Part shown: piece after piece, positions 1 to 11,094 of the stretch
How positions within the stretch are numbered: position 1 is the first letter of the stretch
Layout of the letters: each line of letters starts with the position of its first letter
NCBI GenBank assembly: GCA_020205615.1
Contig: CM035173.1
Coordinates: forward strand, 46,753,117 to 46,817,116
From: Panax quinquefolius
Taxonomy: Eukaryota > Streptophyta > Magnoliopsida > Apiales > Araliaceae
Reading direction: 5' to 3'
Length of the DNA stretch: 64,000 nt
Notes under the pieces: generated by a model
The model's database searches: none
Seen by the model: only the letters and a program-made list of their open reading frames with translations
What the model was told of the DNA's origin: nothing
Made by a program: the position numbers and the translations under genes

Positions 1-177
1 GGTATTCGAACCTGTGCTCTTTTTAAAATTAACAATACAGCAGCACCTTAATTGTTTAAAATTAAAAATACAGCAGCAGTGCATCGACAAATTAATTGTC
101 CTTAAGAGAAAGATATTGCCCACAAAATTTTCACTAACAAAGCCACTTCCATTGAAAAAATTATACTATATCATTCA

Positions 178-600
178 TTACTGCACAGGGAGTAAAAGAA
201 AGAAACAATCAGAAAAAACTTTAGAATCCATGCCTTCTTTGTCCATACGTCTCTGTCCTGTAGGGCAATGGATGAAGGGGTAGATCTGTAGCCTGTAGGT
301 GTCCATCAATCTAGAAAAACCACTAAAGTTCCTCGCCCTGGATTCGTGGATAGGATTTGAGTAAGAATAGTGGGGATAACTGTTGATTTCTGAATACCCA
401 CCGGCCACCGAGACGCGGAACTGCGATTGCGAAGGCCAAACGAAGGGAGACCGTGACTTCGTGAGAGCTGAGAGGCGGAGCCACGGAGGACGGACCGTCG
501 GAGACTAAATTAGAGAGAGGCGATTAACGAGTAGCGAGTAGCGAGAGAGAAACTGAGGGAGACAGAGAGTGAGACTTGAGAGAACTCAGGGAAGAGGAAT
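178..600 (-). other. possible 5' end of an unidentified transcript
   Basis: On the minus strand a CT-rich, leader-like stretch (about 600 down to 450) runs into an open frame of about 75 codons (408 down to 178) that starts at GTG and has no good upstream ATG. The composition resembles a plant 5' leader followed by a short exon, but I recognise no protein family and the frame may be chance. The plus strand from 1 to 660 shows nothing else I can name. Confidence 0.15.
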
Positions 601-660
601 CGGGAATGGAAGGGGGAAAGGGGCTAGGGCAAAATAAATACACAATATGACAGTACAGAC

Positions 661-891
661 TAGGAGTGTTAAGTCTTAAGTGTACATACAATTTTATAAT
701 TATTAATTTTTAATTAAGGAGTTCGGTTATTTGGATACCCGAATAACCTATTTTTTAAAACCATACCCGAAACCGATTACCGAGAATTAATTCGGATATA
801 ACCGAAATTAGGAAAAAAACCGAAATAATTCGGTTAAAAAAATTCGGTTGTGTTCGGTAATTCGGTTTTATCCGTTTTTTGCTCACTCCTA
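661..891. mobile_element. hAT-like MITE with TAGGAGTG termini
   Basis: The stretch starts TAGGAGTG and ends CACTCCTA, an inverted pair close to the TAGGGGTG-type ends of many plant non-autonomous hAT elements. The interior is built of repeated TTCGGTT/AACCGAA words, also typical of such elements. No clear 8-bp target duplication is visible, so the assignment rests on termini and interior only. Confidence 0.5.
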
Positions 892-932
892 CTGTTATAT
901 GTTGACATTTTTCATGCTGAATTTGCAATATA

Positions 933-1129
933 CTTCCTCCATTCCTAATTATAAGATCAATATTGACTTTTTAAAAATCAATTTAAGATATTTTCAAATT
1001 TAAAATTGACATGATTCATTTAAGTTTTTAAAATAATTTTATTGACATAACTACATGAATCATGTCAATTTTTAAATTTAAAAATGTCTTAAATTGACTT
1101 TTAAAAAGTCAATAGTGGAACGGAGGGAG
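933..1129. mobile_element. Stowaway-like MITE (Tc1/mariner)
   Basis: A 197-bp element with inverted ends (CTTCCTCCATTCC at the left, GGAACGGAGGGAG at the right) flanked by TA at 931-932 and 1130-1131. The two halves are largely complementary, so the element can fold into a hairpin. CTCCCTCCGTCC-type ends with a TA duplication define plant Stowaway elements. Confidence 0.8.
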
Positions 1130-1249
1130 TATATCTTTATAAATATAAATATAAAGTTTGCCTCCTATTAATGAATTATAAGCATTTATATATATTTATG
1201 TATATTTTTATTAACTTTTCTTTTCCTAACGACGAGATCTATTATCGCT

Positions 1250-2860
1250 TTTTGCCCGGACCAGCGGTCGAACCGGTAAAATCCGAAATCGGTCAGCCCT
1301 CGGTCCGATTTGGACCAATGAACCAATTTTGTCCAAAAATCGTTCAAACTTGGCGAACCGGCGGTTGAACCCAGCGAATCGGTAACTGGTTCGCGAGTTG
1401 GACCGTTTCAGCCCTTCAACCCTTTAGCCTTCAGAGTACTTCTCCGTTGCACCCAAATCTCTCTCATCGACCATCGCATCATCTATCTCTCTCACGACTC
1501 ACCAGTCACCACTAACCCGGACGCCTCTTCGCAAACTTCAACCTAAAATCGCTCGCAAAATCAAACCCCTACCCCAAAGACTCCATAACTCTAAGCCCAA
1601 TTGACTTCACGGCTTTTTCTCCTCCTTCCATCACTCAATCAATGTTTTAAAAGGCGCTAGGCGGGCGGCTCCCTAGGGGGCCTAGGTGGGATTTTTTATT
1701 TTAAGTCGATTTTAATATTTTATCTTACATTTATCCAAACAAAACAATAATATAAAGCAAAACAATCTATAATAAAGATTAAAGAAAATGACAAATACCA
1801 TATACTAAGTATGACTAACATATCTTTAACGTATTAGTTTTATTCATAAACAAGATTGCTATTAAATAATAAAATTTAAAATTTCAAGAATTCAATTCAA
1901 TATTAAAACTTAAGAAGCTAAACATAAATTTAAGAATTATACTGAATTAAACTAAATATTATAAATATATCATCATTTATAATTAATTTGAAGTCAAAAA
2001 ATTACAACTATAATAAAATTATTCATTTTGACTTGATCTTGTTCACTTCTTGTTGTGATTTGATATGCTACAACCTGCATTATGAATATGGTAAATCATT
2101 AGAAAAATAAATATATCAAGATCTGGTTTGGGTAGTTATTAAAAAAAAAATTCTTCCGCCTTTCCCGCCTGCCTAGTCTGCCTAGGCCCCCTAGGCCCCG
2201 TCTAATTTCTTGGAGGGATATTTTTGCCGCTTAGGCGAGGCGCCATAGGGCCTAGCACCTAGGCCGCTTTTTTGAATACCGACTCCAATTACGTCGTCGC
2301 CTCCGCCTCTATCCCAGCAAAACATGTTGGCTTAAGAGCTGAAAATAGGAAAATAGGGATATGAAGATGAAGAAGAAACCATGTGGGGTTAGGTTTCTGA
2401 GTTTGTAACTGTGAAATTGGGAGTAGATATGGCTAATTTGGGAATCAATGGAGGAGGGTTTTGACCAGAAGGTTCGCTTTTTTCTGCGCGTGTTGTTGTT
2501 GTTTGTTATTGGGGAAGATGCATAGAGATTTGCAGAGTAGGAAGTGTTCACATTGTGGGTGTTCACACTTCACACTATATGACTATATTTCTATTAAATT
2601 ATAGTGTTCACACTGGCTGATCCTAGCTAATTATAGACAAAACCGTATCAAATACTCCCCTTATTAAATTTGATAAATAGGTTTACTTTTTTTTTTGTAG
2701 ATAAATTGATTAATTTTACATATTTACTAAATATTATATATAATAATAATTAATATTTTAATTATTTATTATTTATTATATAATAATGACGTCATTGTGT
2801 CAATAACGGTTCGACCACTGGTTGGACCGGTGATCCATCCACTCTGGGCAGTCCATTACG
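1250..2860. mobile_element. possible non-autonomous DNA element with CCGGTT-rich ends
   Basis: A GC-rich stretch full of CGGTCGAACCGG/GGTTCGACC-type words at 1250-1410 is matched in inverted sense by a shorter one at 2805-2860. The two could be subterminal repeats of one element that carries the nested insertion at 1649-2273. Exact ends and a target duplication are not visible. A short CT-rich stretch (1430-1640) and the sequence at 2290-2600 have no recognisable coding content. Confidence 0.3.
1649..2273. mobile_element. non-autonomous DNA element with GCCTAGG-rich inverted ends
   Basis: The left end (about 1649-1695) is dominated by GGCGCTAGGCG and CCTAGG words and the right end (about 2158-2273) carries the inverse, with a 450-bp AT-rich middle. 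This layout of GC-rich complementary ends around an AT-rich core is common in plant non-autonomous hAT-type repeats. There is no coding capacity and no clear target duplication. Confidence 0.45.
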
Positions 2861-2873
2861 CACAACTCATTTG

Positions 2874-3527
2874 ACTGTTCTTCGTGTGGAGTTCTTTTTG
2901 AAATCCTCTTTTATTTTATTTTGGGGTTCTTGAGGAATGAATCCTGAACTATGGAATTGTGACCGTGATAATTTTTTAAAGGACTTGATGGCATCATATA
3001 GCTGGGGTTTCTTATTACTATTTAATTCAACTCATTACTCTACTTTTTGAGTTGCTGACTTGATGTTTTTCTAAATTCTGCCATTTTTCAGGACTGTAAA
3101 GTGGAAAGCTACTTGGTCTCACCTGGGTCTGATCAGGGATAATACTTCTTTCAGGTTAGGAAAAAATAGTTACTTACATGTTGTATCTTAGATTGAATAG
3201 ATAATTATGTATTGACAGTTTTAATATGCACCAAAACCTCAGGAAAAAGAAGAAGATTATAGTCAAAAGTCATTCAAAATTTATAGAAGTAATCTTACTT
3301 TAGATTTCTCATAACATAGCTCATACTGTAAGTTCTTTTACTGTTGTCTTATTTTATTAGATCAGTAACTTTTTCATTCCTTTTTGTTTCGTATTATTGC
3401 TCCCTCCCTCCCTAAATGTAAAGCAATTGCATGTAATTTAGGATATGTCAGCCCAAAGTAGCTATGTCCAAGTTACTATAGTGCTCTTGTGCTTTACTAT
3501 GATGTCATGGCGCTTATCAGTATCACA
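2874..3527. other. intergenic sequence, no gene seen
   Basis: AT-rich sequence downstream (in minus sense) of the peroxidase stop codon. I see no protein family, RNA gene or clear element here; a CTCCCTCCCTCCC run near 3400 resembles a lone MITE end but has no partner. Confidence 0.4.
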
Positions 3528-3967
3528 TTAAAGCCGGCCTAAATAATTTCTGACTCGGCAATTCCGGCGTATTTCTCCACGTTTCCCCGTAAAGACTTTA
3601 ATGCTTCCCATACGGGTTATTGACAAAACAAATTCCTTGCGGAAGTTCTCAAAACCTTTCAAACCATTTGTGTATTCCTCGGTTAATTCATAGGTATCAT
3701 TGCCTTTGCCGAAACGTAGCTGCTGATCAACTCCAAGAACAGCTTTATTAGCTAGCACCCTAGAGTAGTAGGTGTTAGTGAACTTATAATTGGGGCCGTT
3801 GTCTGGGTTTAGAAACATGAGTGGGTTTCTCCCCTTGGATGGGCATTGCTTTCTCAAATCATTCAAGACAGATTTTGACATGGTTGGGTCTGGTTTTCCT
3901 GTCTTGATGAAATTGTACAGACGATCAAGGATGTAGTTGCAGTGTGTTTTGCCCATTGTATGTCCTC
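3528..3967 (-). pseudogene. peroxidase exon 4 (C-terminal part)
   Basis: The open frame runs from an intron acceptor (AG at 3968-3969) to a stop at 3528 and encodes about 146 residues. It starts with GGHTMGKTHC, which holds the proximal haem-ligand histidine (GHT) and a disulfide cysteine. It goes on through YNFIKTGKPDPTM, LRKQCP, the FTNTYYSRVLANKAVLGVDQ region and a GEIRRNCRVRN end that carries the last conserved cysteine. The length and order match the usual last exon of the family. This is the best preserved part of the gene and has no stop or frameshift. Confidence 0.88.
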
Positions 3968-4229
3968 CTGAATTACAAATTCAAAATATTTGAAAAGAAT
4001 GAGTTTCGAAGTGAATCTAAGAATAAGACGTAGACGAAAATATGATTGGTTTCTTTTATATGGTTCTCTAAGCTTAAATATTATGTGGCCCTATTCGAAA
4101 TTGTTAGTTCCACGATAAAAATTCAATATTTTCACGAGGCTTTACTCACATGAATGTGTGGGTCTTTTGTGGAAATATCAATTCCCTATTTTTTATTCAT
4201 ACATGTGTTATCTTGGCTCTACTAGATTG

Positions 4230-4396
4230 GGGAAATTAACATGTCTATGAATATATTGGCTCTTATCCCTGGATTTAAAGTATGCTAATGCTGATTCCCA
4301 TGAAAATGACGGTGACGAAAGATCCACCGAAGCAGCAGCATTTGATTCCAGTCCATCCCTCCTCCCCAAGAGAACAATATAAGATGGTGCACCTGC
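4230..4396 (-). pseudogene. peroxidase exon 3
   Basis: After an acceptor AG (4397-4398) the frame reads AGAPSYIVLLGRRDGLES and continues to ALAYFKSR (about 4268), the substrate-side segment that precedes the proximal histidine exon. Normally this exon continues with a conserved Asp-Met-Leu stretch up to the GGHT codons. Here that stretch is only visible in another frame (a NIFIDML-like fragment), so a frameshift lies near 4268. The intron to exon 2 (4397-4788) joins in phase 0. Confidence 0.8.
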
Positions 4397-4788
4397 CTGC
4401 AAGTTTCAACCCATTTTCATTATCTATCTACATAATAGAATGTCTCGGTTGAATTAAATAAATTGTTCAGCATTTTCTTTCCGTGTGCGTGCCTCGAGTA
4501 TCACAAATTTGAGCAGTTTATTATTAAAGGTTGTTGGTACGCTACGAGTTTAAATTGGAAACAGGTCGGTTTTCCTTTTTTGCGCTTTTCAAAATAGGCA
4601 TCTAATTTTAAAATTGATTAGAAGGCGATGCGATTTTCTCAAATATTCCTATATACCTTTAATGATTTTTAGTTTTGTTTGTTCAAATTCACCCAAGAGA
4701 TTAAATTAAAAGTGGGACTAATTTTGGGAGGGGTTGGAGTGAAAGATTAGAAAAGTTCATGATACGGAATAGAAAGTTGAAGAATTAC

Positions 4789-4965
4789 CAAACGAAGAAC
4801 ATCTCTGGTTGCAAGGTCGAGGATATCTGCACAGGAGACGACACACCGTTCTTCCAAGACTTTCTTGATTTTGTCTTTTATCGGACACCGTTCTTCCAAG
4901 ACTTTCTTGATTTTGTCTTTTATCAGAAATACTCCGGCACCAAGCCCAAAATTTTGGCGTGCACT
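4789..4965 (-). pseudogene. peroxidase exon 2, distal part
   Basis: The frame reads QNFGLGAGVFLI, then KIKKVLEERC twice, then VVSCADILDLATRDVLRL up to a GT donor at 4788-4787. VVSCADIL is a hallmark of class III peroxidases. The repeated segment is an in-frame 42-bp duplication. The left edge in minus sense (4965) is the target duplication of the hAT-like element; across the element the frame rejoins exactly to SEKTA at 6,044-6,058. Confidence 0.85.
4843..4926. repeat. 42-bp tandem duplication inside peroxidase exon 2
   Basis: Two copies, 4843-4884 and 4885-4926, differ only at the last bases. The unit is 14 codons, so the frame is kept and the peptide KIKKVLEERC appears twice just before VVSCADIL. 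Confidence 0.9.
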
Positions 4966-6043
4966 TGGGGCGGATTCAGGAATTTTTATCAGTAGGGGAC
5001 AGATTTTAATTAATTTTTTTGTTGAAGTTAAATAAAAAAAATTTAAACTAATCATAATATTAAGTAATCATAATAATATTTACAAATTACAATAATTATT
5101 CATAATTCAAACTAAAAAAAGAATTTCAAATAAATTTTTTATATATATAATTTAGAAACACATTTCGGTTATTTGTTATAATTCAATTTGAATTAATCAT
5201 TATAATGTTTACAAATTGCAATAATTATTCATAATTCAAACTTAAAAAAGAATTTCAAATAAATTTTTTAGATATAATTTAGAAACACATTTTGGTTATT
5301 TGTTATAGTTCAATTTGAATTATTTTCCAAATGTTCAAAGTCTCAAACTAAATTTGCTTTTTATATTCAAACAAAACTATGAATTAATTTAAAATCATAA
5401 ATTAGTTTTGGTATTTTTTTATAAGTTTCAAATAAGTTTTATTTGAAATAAAAGAAATAAACCATTCAAAATGTATACTCAGAACACCAAAAATTATACA
5501 AGGTCCATTAGTTAAATGCAAGGAAATAAAGTAATTATAATAACTAGAAATGAGGGGTTGCTAAAGGCTCAGTCATTTTTTATCTTTTATTTCCCATTAT
5601 AACATAAGGGAAAATCATTGTAAGTTATCACAATAAAAGACTAAAACTACTCAACAAAAATGATCATATTTTCAATTGAAGATCAAACAACCCAAAAATA
5701 AAAACTCAATCAGACTAAACAAACAATAACCACAATCAACTAAATCAATAACAAAAAAAAAATTCAAACTTGAATCAAACAATTAGCACGTTGATGAACA
5801 TTCAAAACAAAAAACTATACAAAAAATACTTTTAAAATTTTACCAAGTTTTAAAACCAAGAAGATTTTTGTACTTGTATTTAGAATTGGTTTATGAATTT
5901 TTTGTGCACTCCAAATTTAACTCTTCCATTAATCTGCCTTCTTAAATTTATTAATTTACATATTTGCCCTACCCCTATATCTATATAAAAAAAATTTCAT
6001 CGGCGGCAGCTGTCTATGCTGGCCTTTAGTAGATCCGGCACTG
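4966..6043. mobile_element. hAT-like element inserted in peroxidase exon 2
   Basis: A 1,078-bp AT-rich element with no coding capacity. The right end, read inward, is CAGTGCCGGATCTACTAAAG; the left end is TGGGGCGGATTCAGGAATTT, so the two ends share a diverged GCGGAT/GCCGGAT inverted core. It is flanked by cgtgcact (4958-4965) and cgtgcagt (6044-6051), an 8-bp target duplication with one mismatch, the size made by hAT transposases. Removing the element and one copy of the duplication joins the peroxidase frame without a gap. Confidence 0.75.
5068..5325. repeat. 129-bp tandem duplication in the hAT-like element
   Basis: Two diverged copies, each with TACAAATT(A/G)CAATAATTATTC followed by a conserved AT-rich body that ends in CAATTTGAATTA, start 129 bp apart. 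They belong to the AT-rich interior of the element in exon 2. Confidence 0.75.
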
Positions 6044-6096
6044 CGTGCAGTTTTCTCAGACTTTGGGCTGTCTAGGAGGATGGATGCCTCACAACC
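6044..6096 (-). pseudogene. peroxidase exon 2, proximal part
   Basis: A splice acceptor CTAG at 6,100-6,097 is followed by a frame that reads GCEASILLDSPKSEKTA, the calcium-binding loop and the conserved GCDAS region (here GCEAS, Asp to Glu). The exon stops at the target duplication of the hAT-like element and continues at 4,965. Confidence 0.85.
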
Positions 6097-8202
6097 CTAG
6101 ATTGAATCGATAAGAATTATTTCTATATACACAAATTATGAACAAACAGTTATACACAAAAACTATTATTACATGTATGTAAAAAAAGAAACAATAACAT
6201 AGAAGATTAATAAATTTTATCAATAATTTAGATGGTAGGATTCATGTACTATTTTGAGGATTGAAAGAGGTAGATTAGTAACGGCCAAGTATATATGATT
6301 TTCATAAACCAATTGCCCCTCTTGTTTTTATTATTTTTGTAAGCAGTGTTACGGTTACAAAAAATTAGTACTTGGTGGCACAGGCATAAATTATGTGGGA
6401 GTAAAATTAAAACTTTATAAAATTTAGAGGTCTAAATAGAAAAATAAAAATAAATTAAATTATAAAAGACAAAATAGTAATATATCTAAAGTTATAGGGG
6501 CAAAAGAGTAAAAAAAATAGCTGCAAGGGTTATAATATAGATATGAATATTAATTTTTTTATGAAATAATGTGTCAATATGTTTTTAGTTATAATTATTG
6601 GGCCCTATAAATGTTGTACAACAACTATTCATATTTAGTTGCACTATTTTGTGTATGTTTTTAGTACTATAGTTTGTTTATTTATTAAAAAATTAAAATT
6701 TCTTTTGGAAGAGTCGGAAGAAAAACAAGCAATCTTTTCGGCACAAAAACTTGTGGGGTTGAGTTTTGTTCTTTAGATTGAAGATAGATTTAATTAGTGC
6801 TTTGAGAATCTCCACAACATTTATAAAATAATATCCTTAGATTTTTCTATTTAAAAAAATTATATATATACGGTCCGAATCTTAAGCTCGCACCGATAAT
6901 ATATACTCGCACCGGTAATGAAATTTCAGTCAATTTCGTTTTATAGGTATACTCGCACCGGTAATGTAAATTATGTGGGATAAAATAAGAATTTTATAAT
7001 ATTTGAAAGATTAAATAGAAAAATATAAAAAAAATTAATATAAAAATAATAATATAGTTAAAATTGTAGGGGCAAAAGATAAAATCATATGGAGGTTTTT
7101 TTTCTTTTTAATATTATAGATAATTAACCGTGACTATTTTTTATTTCACATGATCATGTAGTAAAAAAATCATTTTATGAGAAACGTAGATTAATATTAT
7201 TAGAGCGGTCAAATTTTTTGATATCTCAATGAATAAGACAGAGATATACTCGACCAATATAATGACGTTACAAAATATATAAAACTTATACCTTAAAAAA
7301 AATGTAAATACTTGATTGAGACACCATTTAATCCCTAAAAAGCTTAGTAAAACTCGATATAAACTCCCATTAAAAAGAGTTTGTGAGATAGCAAAAATAA
7401 CACTACTCATATAAAATTATACATAGTGTGTGGATGTCTAGATACATTCTTATCCCTCTTTATTGTAATGACCTTTGAGCTTTGTAACTCTCATATCCTT
7501 TAAGGTTTAAAACTCATGACATTTGAGTTTTGAAACCTCTAAATATTGATGTTGATGTACCTATAAATAATTGTATTGTCAAGAGGGTGGTGATGATATG
7601 AAAATACAATGAGAATACTCTTTTTTTTCTACTAATTATCATTGTTCTTAATATTTAATATAATCTTTTATAACAACTACTAATATGTGCACTAATTAAC
7701 CGTTGTGTATTACTCTCTCCGTCCTCCAAAGAATGAGTAAATTATATTTTCACACAAATTTAAAAAAAATAGAGAAAAGATAATAAAAAATCAAATTTAT
7801 CCTTAATTAGTGGTCCCACAAAACTACATAAAGTGATGAGTCTTTTTTTTTTGTTTAATAATTTAATAATAATAGACATCACTAAATGACATACTTATCA
7901 TTTACTTTATATATCTAATTAACCCATCATTTTGATGACAAAAAAATACTTAATTTTAGTCATTCTTTTAAGAACGGATAGAGTAATATAGAAAAAAAAA
8001 ATAATATATCATAAAATTATTCCAAAAATATTAAGGATTTAGTAGTACAAATTAATAGGATCATAGTTTGAGCAATACAAAATGACAGTCTATTTAGACA
8101 GTTTATAAAAACAAGTTGCATTTATATATCAAAGAGCTGCATTTCAGATAATTTTTTACATAAAAAAATGAGAAAGAGAGAAAGGAGAGAGGAGAGAGCC
8201 AT
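6097..8202 (-). other. remains of peroxidase intron 1
   Basis: About 2.1 kb of AT-rich DNA between the exon 1 remnant and exon 2, with a MITE at 7713-7983. Two related blocks of roughly 120-130 bp (about 6,388-6,513 and 6,966-7,082; both contain AAATTATGTGGGA near the start and AGGGGCAAAAGA at the end) are direct repeats. Three CTCGCACCG(G/A)TAAT words lie at 6,888-6,970. I see no gene. Confidence 0.5.
7713..7983. mobile_element. Stowaway-like MITE
   Basis: A 271-bp element with ends CTCTCTCCGTCC...GAATG and CATTC...AACGGATAGAG, flanked by TA at 7711-7712 and 7984-7985. It resembles the MITE at 933-1129 in ends but not in interior. Confidence 0.75.
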
Positions 8203-8246
8203 GCAGTCAGTATAGAGGAGCTTAAGCAATTTGGCAGTAATGTTCT
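8203..8246 (-). pseudogene. peroxidase exon 1, distal part
   Basis: Read from 8,246 on the minus strand the frame gives NITAKLLKLLYTDC, the family's helix B that leads to the distal active site. The usual Phe-His-Asp-Cys reads Tyr-Thr-Asp-Cys here, so the distal histidine is replaced by threonine. After DC the similarity stops and no good splice donor follows. The segment continues the frame of 19,206-19,260 once one copy of the gttct target duplication is removed. Confidence 0.8.
8242..8246. repeat. target site duplication, left copy (gttct)
   Basis: gttct here and again at 19,206-19,210, directly outside the two LTRs of the Tat element. The perfect 5-bp match shows that the element inserted as one unit and that both ends survive. 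Confidence 0.92.
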
Positions 8247-8913
8247 TGTTAACGCCAAGATCTTCTGTCACGTCCCAATCACGTAAGATGCCCTGATCCT
8301 GCACAGTAAACACGATAAACACCACAAGCTTGACGGCGGTTCCGTCGGGGGATAGCTCGGGCGTGAGAGTCAGTAAACGTGTTCACAAGGTTTAGTAAAA
8401 TGGAGGCCGTAATGCCTAGTGTGTTGAGAGAGAGATAATAATATTCTTTTGTGTATATCTGATTATGAATGAATAAGTGTATGAGAACGTACCTCTTCGT
8501 GATGACTTCCTTGCTAAGCTATATCTTCTCTTCCTGGATTACAGTGCCACCCACTATTACCTGACACACCCCCTTGATCTGATGGGTTCCACCGACTGCA
8601 TGCAACTTATCCACTACTTTTGGTCATCGCTTTCTTCCACCGTAACGGTTATAATCCCATCCACATTAATGCATGGCAGGTTCTCTAGTCAACCGTCATG
8701 CTTTTTCATCATTGCAGGTCAAAATAATAGATATTAAAATGTCCAAAGGATCGACCCACCTGACCCAATTCTTGGCCTTATAAGTCAAAATGGAAATAAT
8801 AGGACAACTGGGCTCAAAGACTTTCATGGTTCAATAATAAAGGCCCAATAGATTAATTAAAAGAGTAAGCCCAATATACCCGGCCCAATGAGAGAAAATA
8901 TCATGACCCAACA
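8247..8913 (-). repeat. 3' LTR of the Tat element
   Basis: The element is read on the minus strand, so the left LTR is its 3' LTR. It aligns with 18,543-19,205 along its whole length, apart from a divergent patch near 8,610-8,660 and another near 8,755-8,780. Confidence 0.95.
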
Positions 8914-8932
8914 TTGCCCCCTAGTTTTTTGT
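8914..8932 (-). other. polypurine tract of the Tat element
   Basis: On the minus strand the bases directly before the 3' LTR read ACTAGGGGGCAA, a purine-rich run in the position where plus-strand DNA synthesis is primed. Confidence 0.6.
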
Positions 8933-9175
8933 TGAACAGAATGTTTAATAGAAAACTAAAAATAGTCCATGATATTTTACTGAAAATCAATAATAAGAAG
9001 TAATTGAAATGTACCCGGCTATTGCTCACGAAATGAGATGAAAGGAGATCAAAGGCCCAAATCAGAAAGACCCTATCTATTAAATATCTGGACCCGAGAC
9101 CGGACGCTTCCCATTCAAATTCCAAATTATTACTAACATTTAATGTACCAACCTTGAACACCGTGTAACCGTCAG

Positions 9176-9184
9176 TATAAAAGG
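9176..9184 (+). promoter_or_regulatory. TATA box of the antisense gene in the Tat element
   Basis: TATAAAAGG lies on the plus strand 91 bp before the ATG at 9275, a normal distance for a plant promoter. It is inside the element but outside the LTR, so the antisense gene would not depend on the LTR promoter. Confidence 0.55.
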
Positions 9185-10080
9185 ATAACTTTACCAAATT
9201 TGACAGTTTTACCTGTTCATTTGAAATTCGAGCGCCTTCTAAACTTTCTGATCTTTCTCTGCAAATCGTCACAAATGGCTTCCCACAACTCTGAACAAAA
9301 TTCCCCAATGCTAGTAACACCAATCACAGTGGTTCCACCAAACCCCAACCCGCATGAAGGAACTACAAGCGCGAATCCCAAGCCGAAAACTCCAAAAACC
9401 CCCTCTGAATATTACAGGAGTACGGATCGCTTCTCGCATGCCAACACTCCTTCTATCATAACTGAGGTTGAACTAAAGAGGGTTCGATCTCGGTTCCACA
9501 TTCCGGATACCCACGCGATCAGGGTACCCCGATGTCTGGTGAAAAGATGTACCAACTACTCAAGGTTGGATGGTAGCCCCGATGACCTTCTTCGGAGAAG
9601 GGGTTCGTTTTCCCCTACACATCTTTATAGTGACCCTACTGGGGTTTCTGGGTGTGGGGTTCTCACAGTTAGTGCCAAACTCCTACATTCATATTCTGGC
9701 CTTCGTGGCCTTCTGCCATGAGTTGGGCGTCGAGCCCTCTCTGGACTTCTTCTTCACTGTCTATAAAATAGTACAATCCAGGGAGAAGGGGTTCAAGGCC
9801 CTCAGCAAGCATTCTCCGAAGTCTGGAGAAAAGTTCGATAGATGTTCACTGGTGAACACCCCTTCGAGCAATAGGGGATGACACGAAAAATGGTTCTTCG
9901 TCAAAGGCCCTGAGATTTCTTCTTTACCGAACTGGGCAACTGACAAAAAGATATCTGCTGACTTCGGAGACATTTCTGAAGAACGGGAAGTGGAAATGAT
10001 GGAACTATTCGACAACTTCCCTAAGGAAGAGTGGAAATACGGACTCCTCTCGAAACAGGCATGATTATATGACCATAAGT

Positions 10081-10165
10081 GTAAGTACCAGCTCATTTCA
10101 TATATATATATTTGAAAATATTTTATGATGTGTAATTTTAACATAGAATTGTTTGATTTATGCAG
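10081..10165 (+). other. intron 1 of the antisense gene
   Basis: GTAAGTACC donor, AT-rich body and TTTATGCAG acceptor, 85 bp long. Confidence 0.65.
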
Positions 10166-11009
10166 TATCTCTGATCAGACCGAACTCTTTGGAAATAAAG
10201 GAGTTCGAAGATTTTTTGTCCGGGAAGTCTTCGGAAGCAATTGAGTCTATACCAACTGAAGCTACTCCCGAAGTCGAACCAACCCCAGAAATTCATACGG
10301 ATGAATTTCAAACAGAAGAAGCAGAGGCCGAAGAGGTTCTTATACCAGAAGAGACCCTTCATCCTCGTCAGAAGAGGAGAGCCACCAGAAAACCCAGGTC
10401 AGCCCCTCTTGTCACCCCTCCCGAATCCACACCAGAAATAGAGCCAACCCCGTAACTATTCCTCGACAAGCGGTTTACTTGATCGTCTCCGATCGAAGAA
10501 ATATATACCGGACCAAAAATTAAAAACAAAATAACCCCTCTAATCGCCAAGAACTGGGGTGCCTCGGTCTTTCATTATCCCACCCTTCGTGCCCCTCAGA
10601 GAAATACAGATTGACGAGGACGGTGACCAGGACGAAGGGATTCCAACGCTATCTAGGAAGAGGAGCGACTCGACTCGATAGCCATCCGAAGTTTCGCTCA
10701 TACGCCTCAACACCTAAAGGACCCACCCCAAATAAATCTCCCACAACTGAAACCATACACGCAGACCCTACCCCTCCCGAACAGCCCACTCTCTCCCCTG
10801 AAAGGCCGAGACTTTCCCCCGAACGACCCGGTCCCTCAGGTCAGAGCTACCATGCCGAGGCTGTGGGATCTCCGACCTTGTGGCCCAGGTTCAATGCCAA
10901 CTTCCCCTTCGACCTCTTCGGAGCTTTCGTTCGGAACACTGACGACCACCGGTTCAGTGATCACACAGACGGAAATCTTCTCGATGAGGGGATGAGCTAT
11001 TTGGCTAAG

Positions 11010-11094
11010 GTAAATAACAATCTCTTCTTCCTCTATATCTCTGTTTTCCTTTGAATATTTGGACATTTGACTTGAATATTTTGAAAATATGCAG
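11010..11094 (+). other. intron 2 of the antisense gene
   Basis: GTAAATAAC donor directly after CTAAG, AT-rich body and ATATGCAG acceptor, 85 bp, the same length as intron 1. Confidence 0.65.

Noticed and set aside
721..880. Repeated TTCGGTT words as a telomere-like array
   Set aside because: Plant telomere repeats are TTTAGGG; these words are irregular and on both strands, and fit a hAT-like MITE interior.
3398..3520. A second MITE suggested by CTCCCTCCCTCCC near 3,400
   Set aside because: No inverted partner end and no TA duplication were found downstream.
3528..5055. A short intact peroxidase gene confined to 3,528-5,055
   Set aside because: The first exon and the GCEAS part of exon 2 are not there; they are found at 19.2 kb, 8.2 kb and 6.1 kb, and exon 3 has a frameshift.
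9761..10362. Minus-strand open frames under the antisense gene of the Tat element
   Set aside because: They are mirror frames of the plus-strand coding sequence, with no recognisable motif and no continuity with gag-pol.
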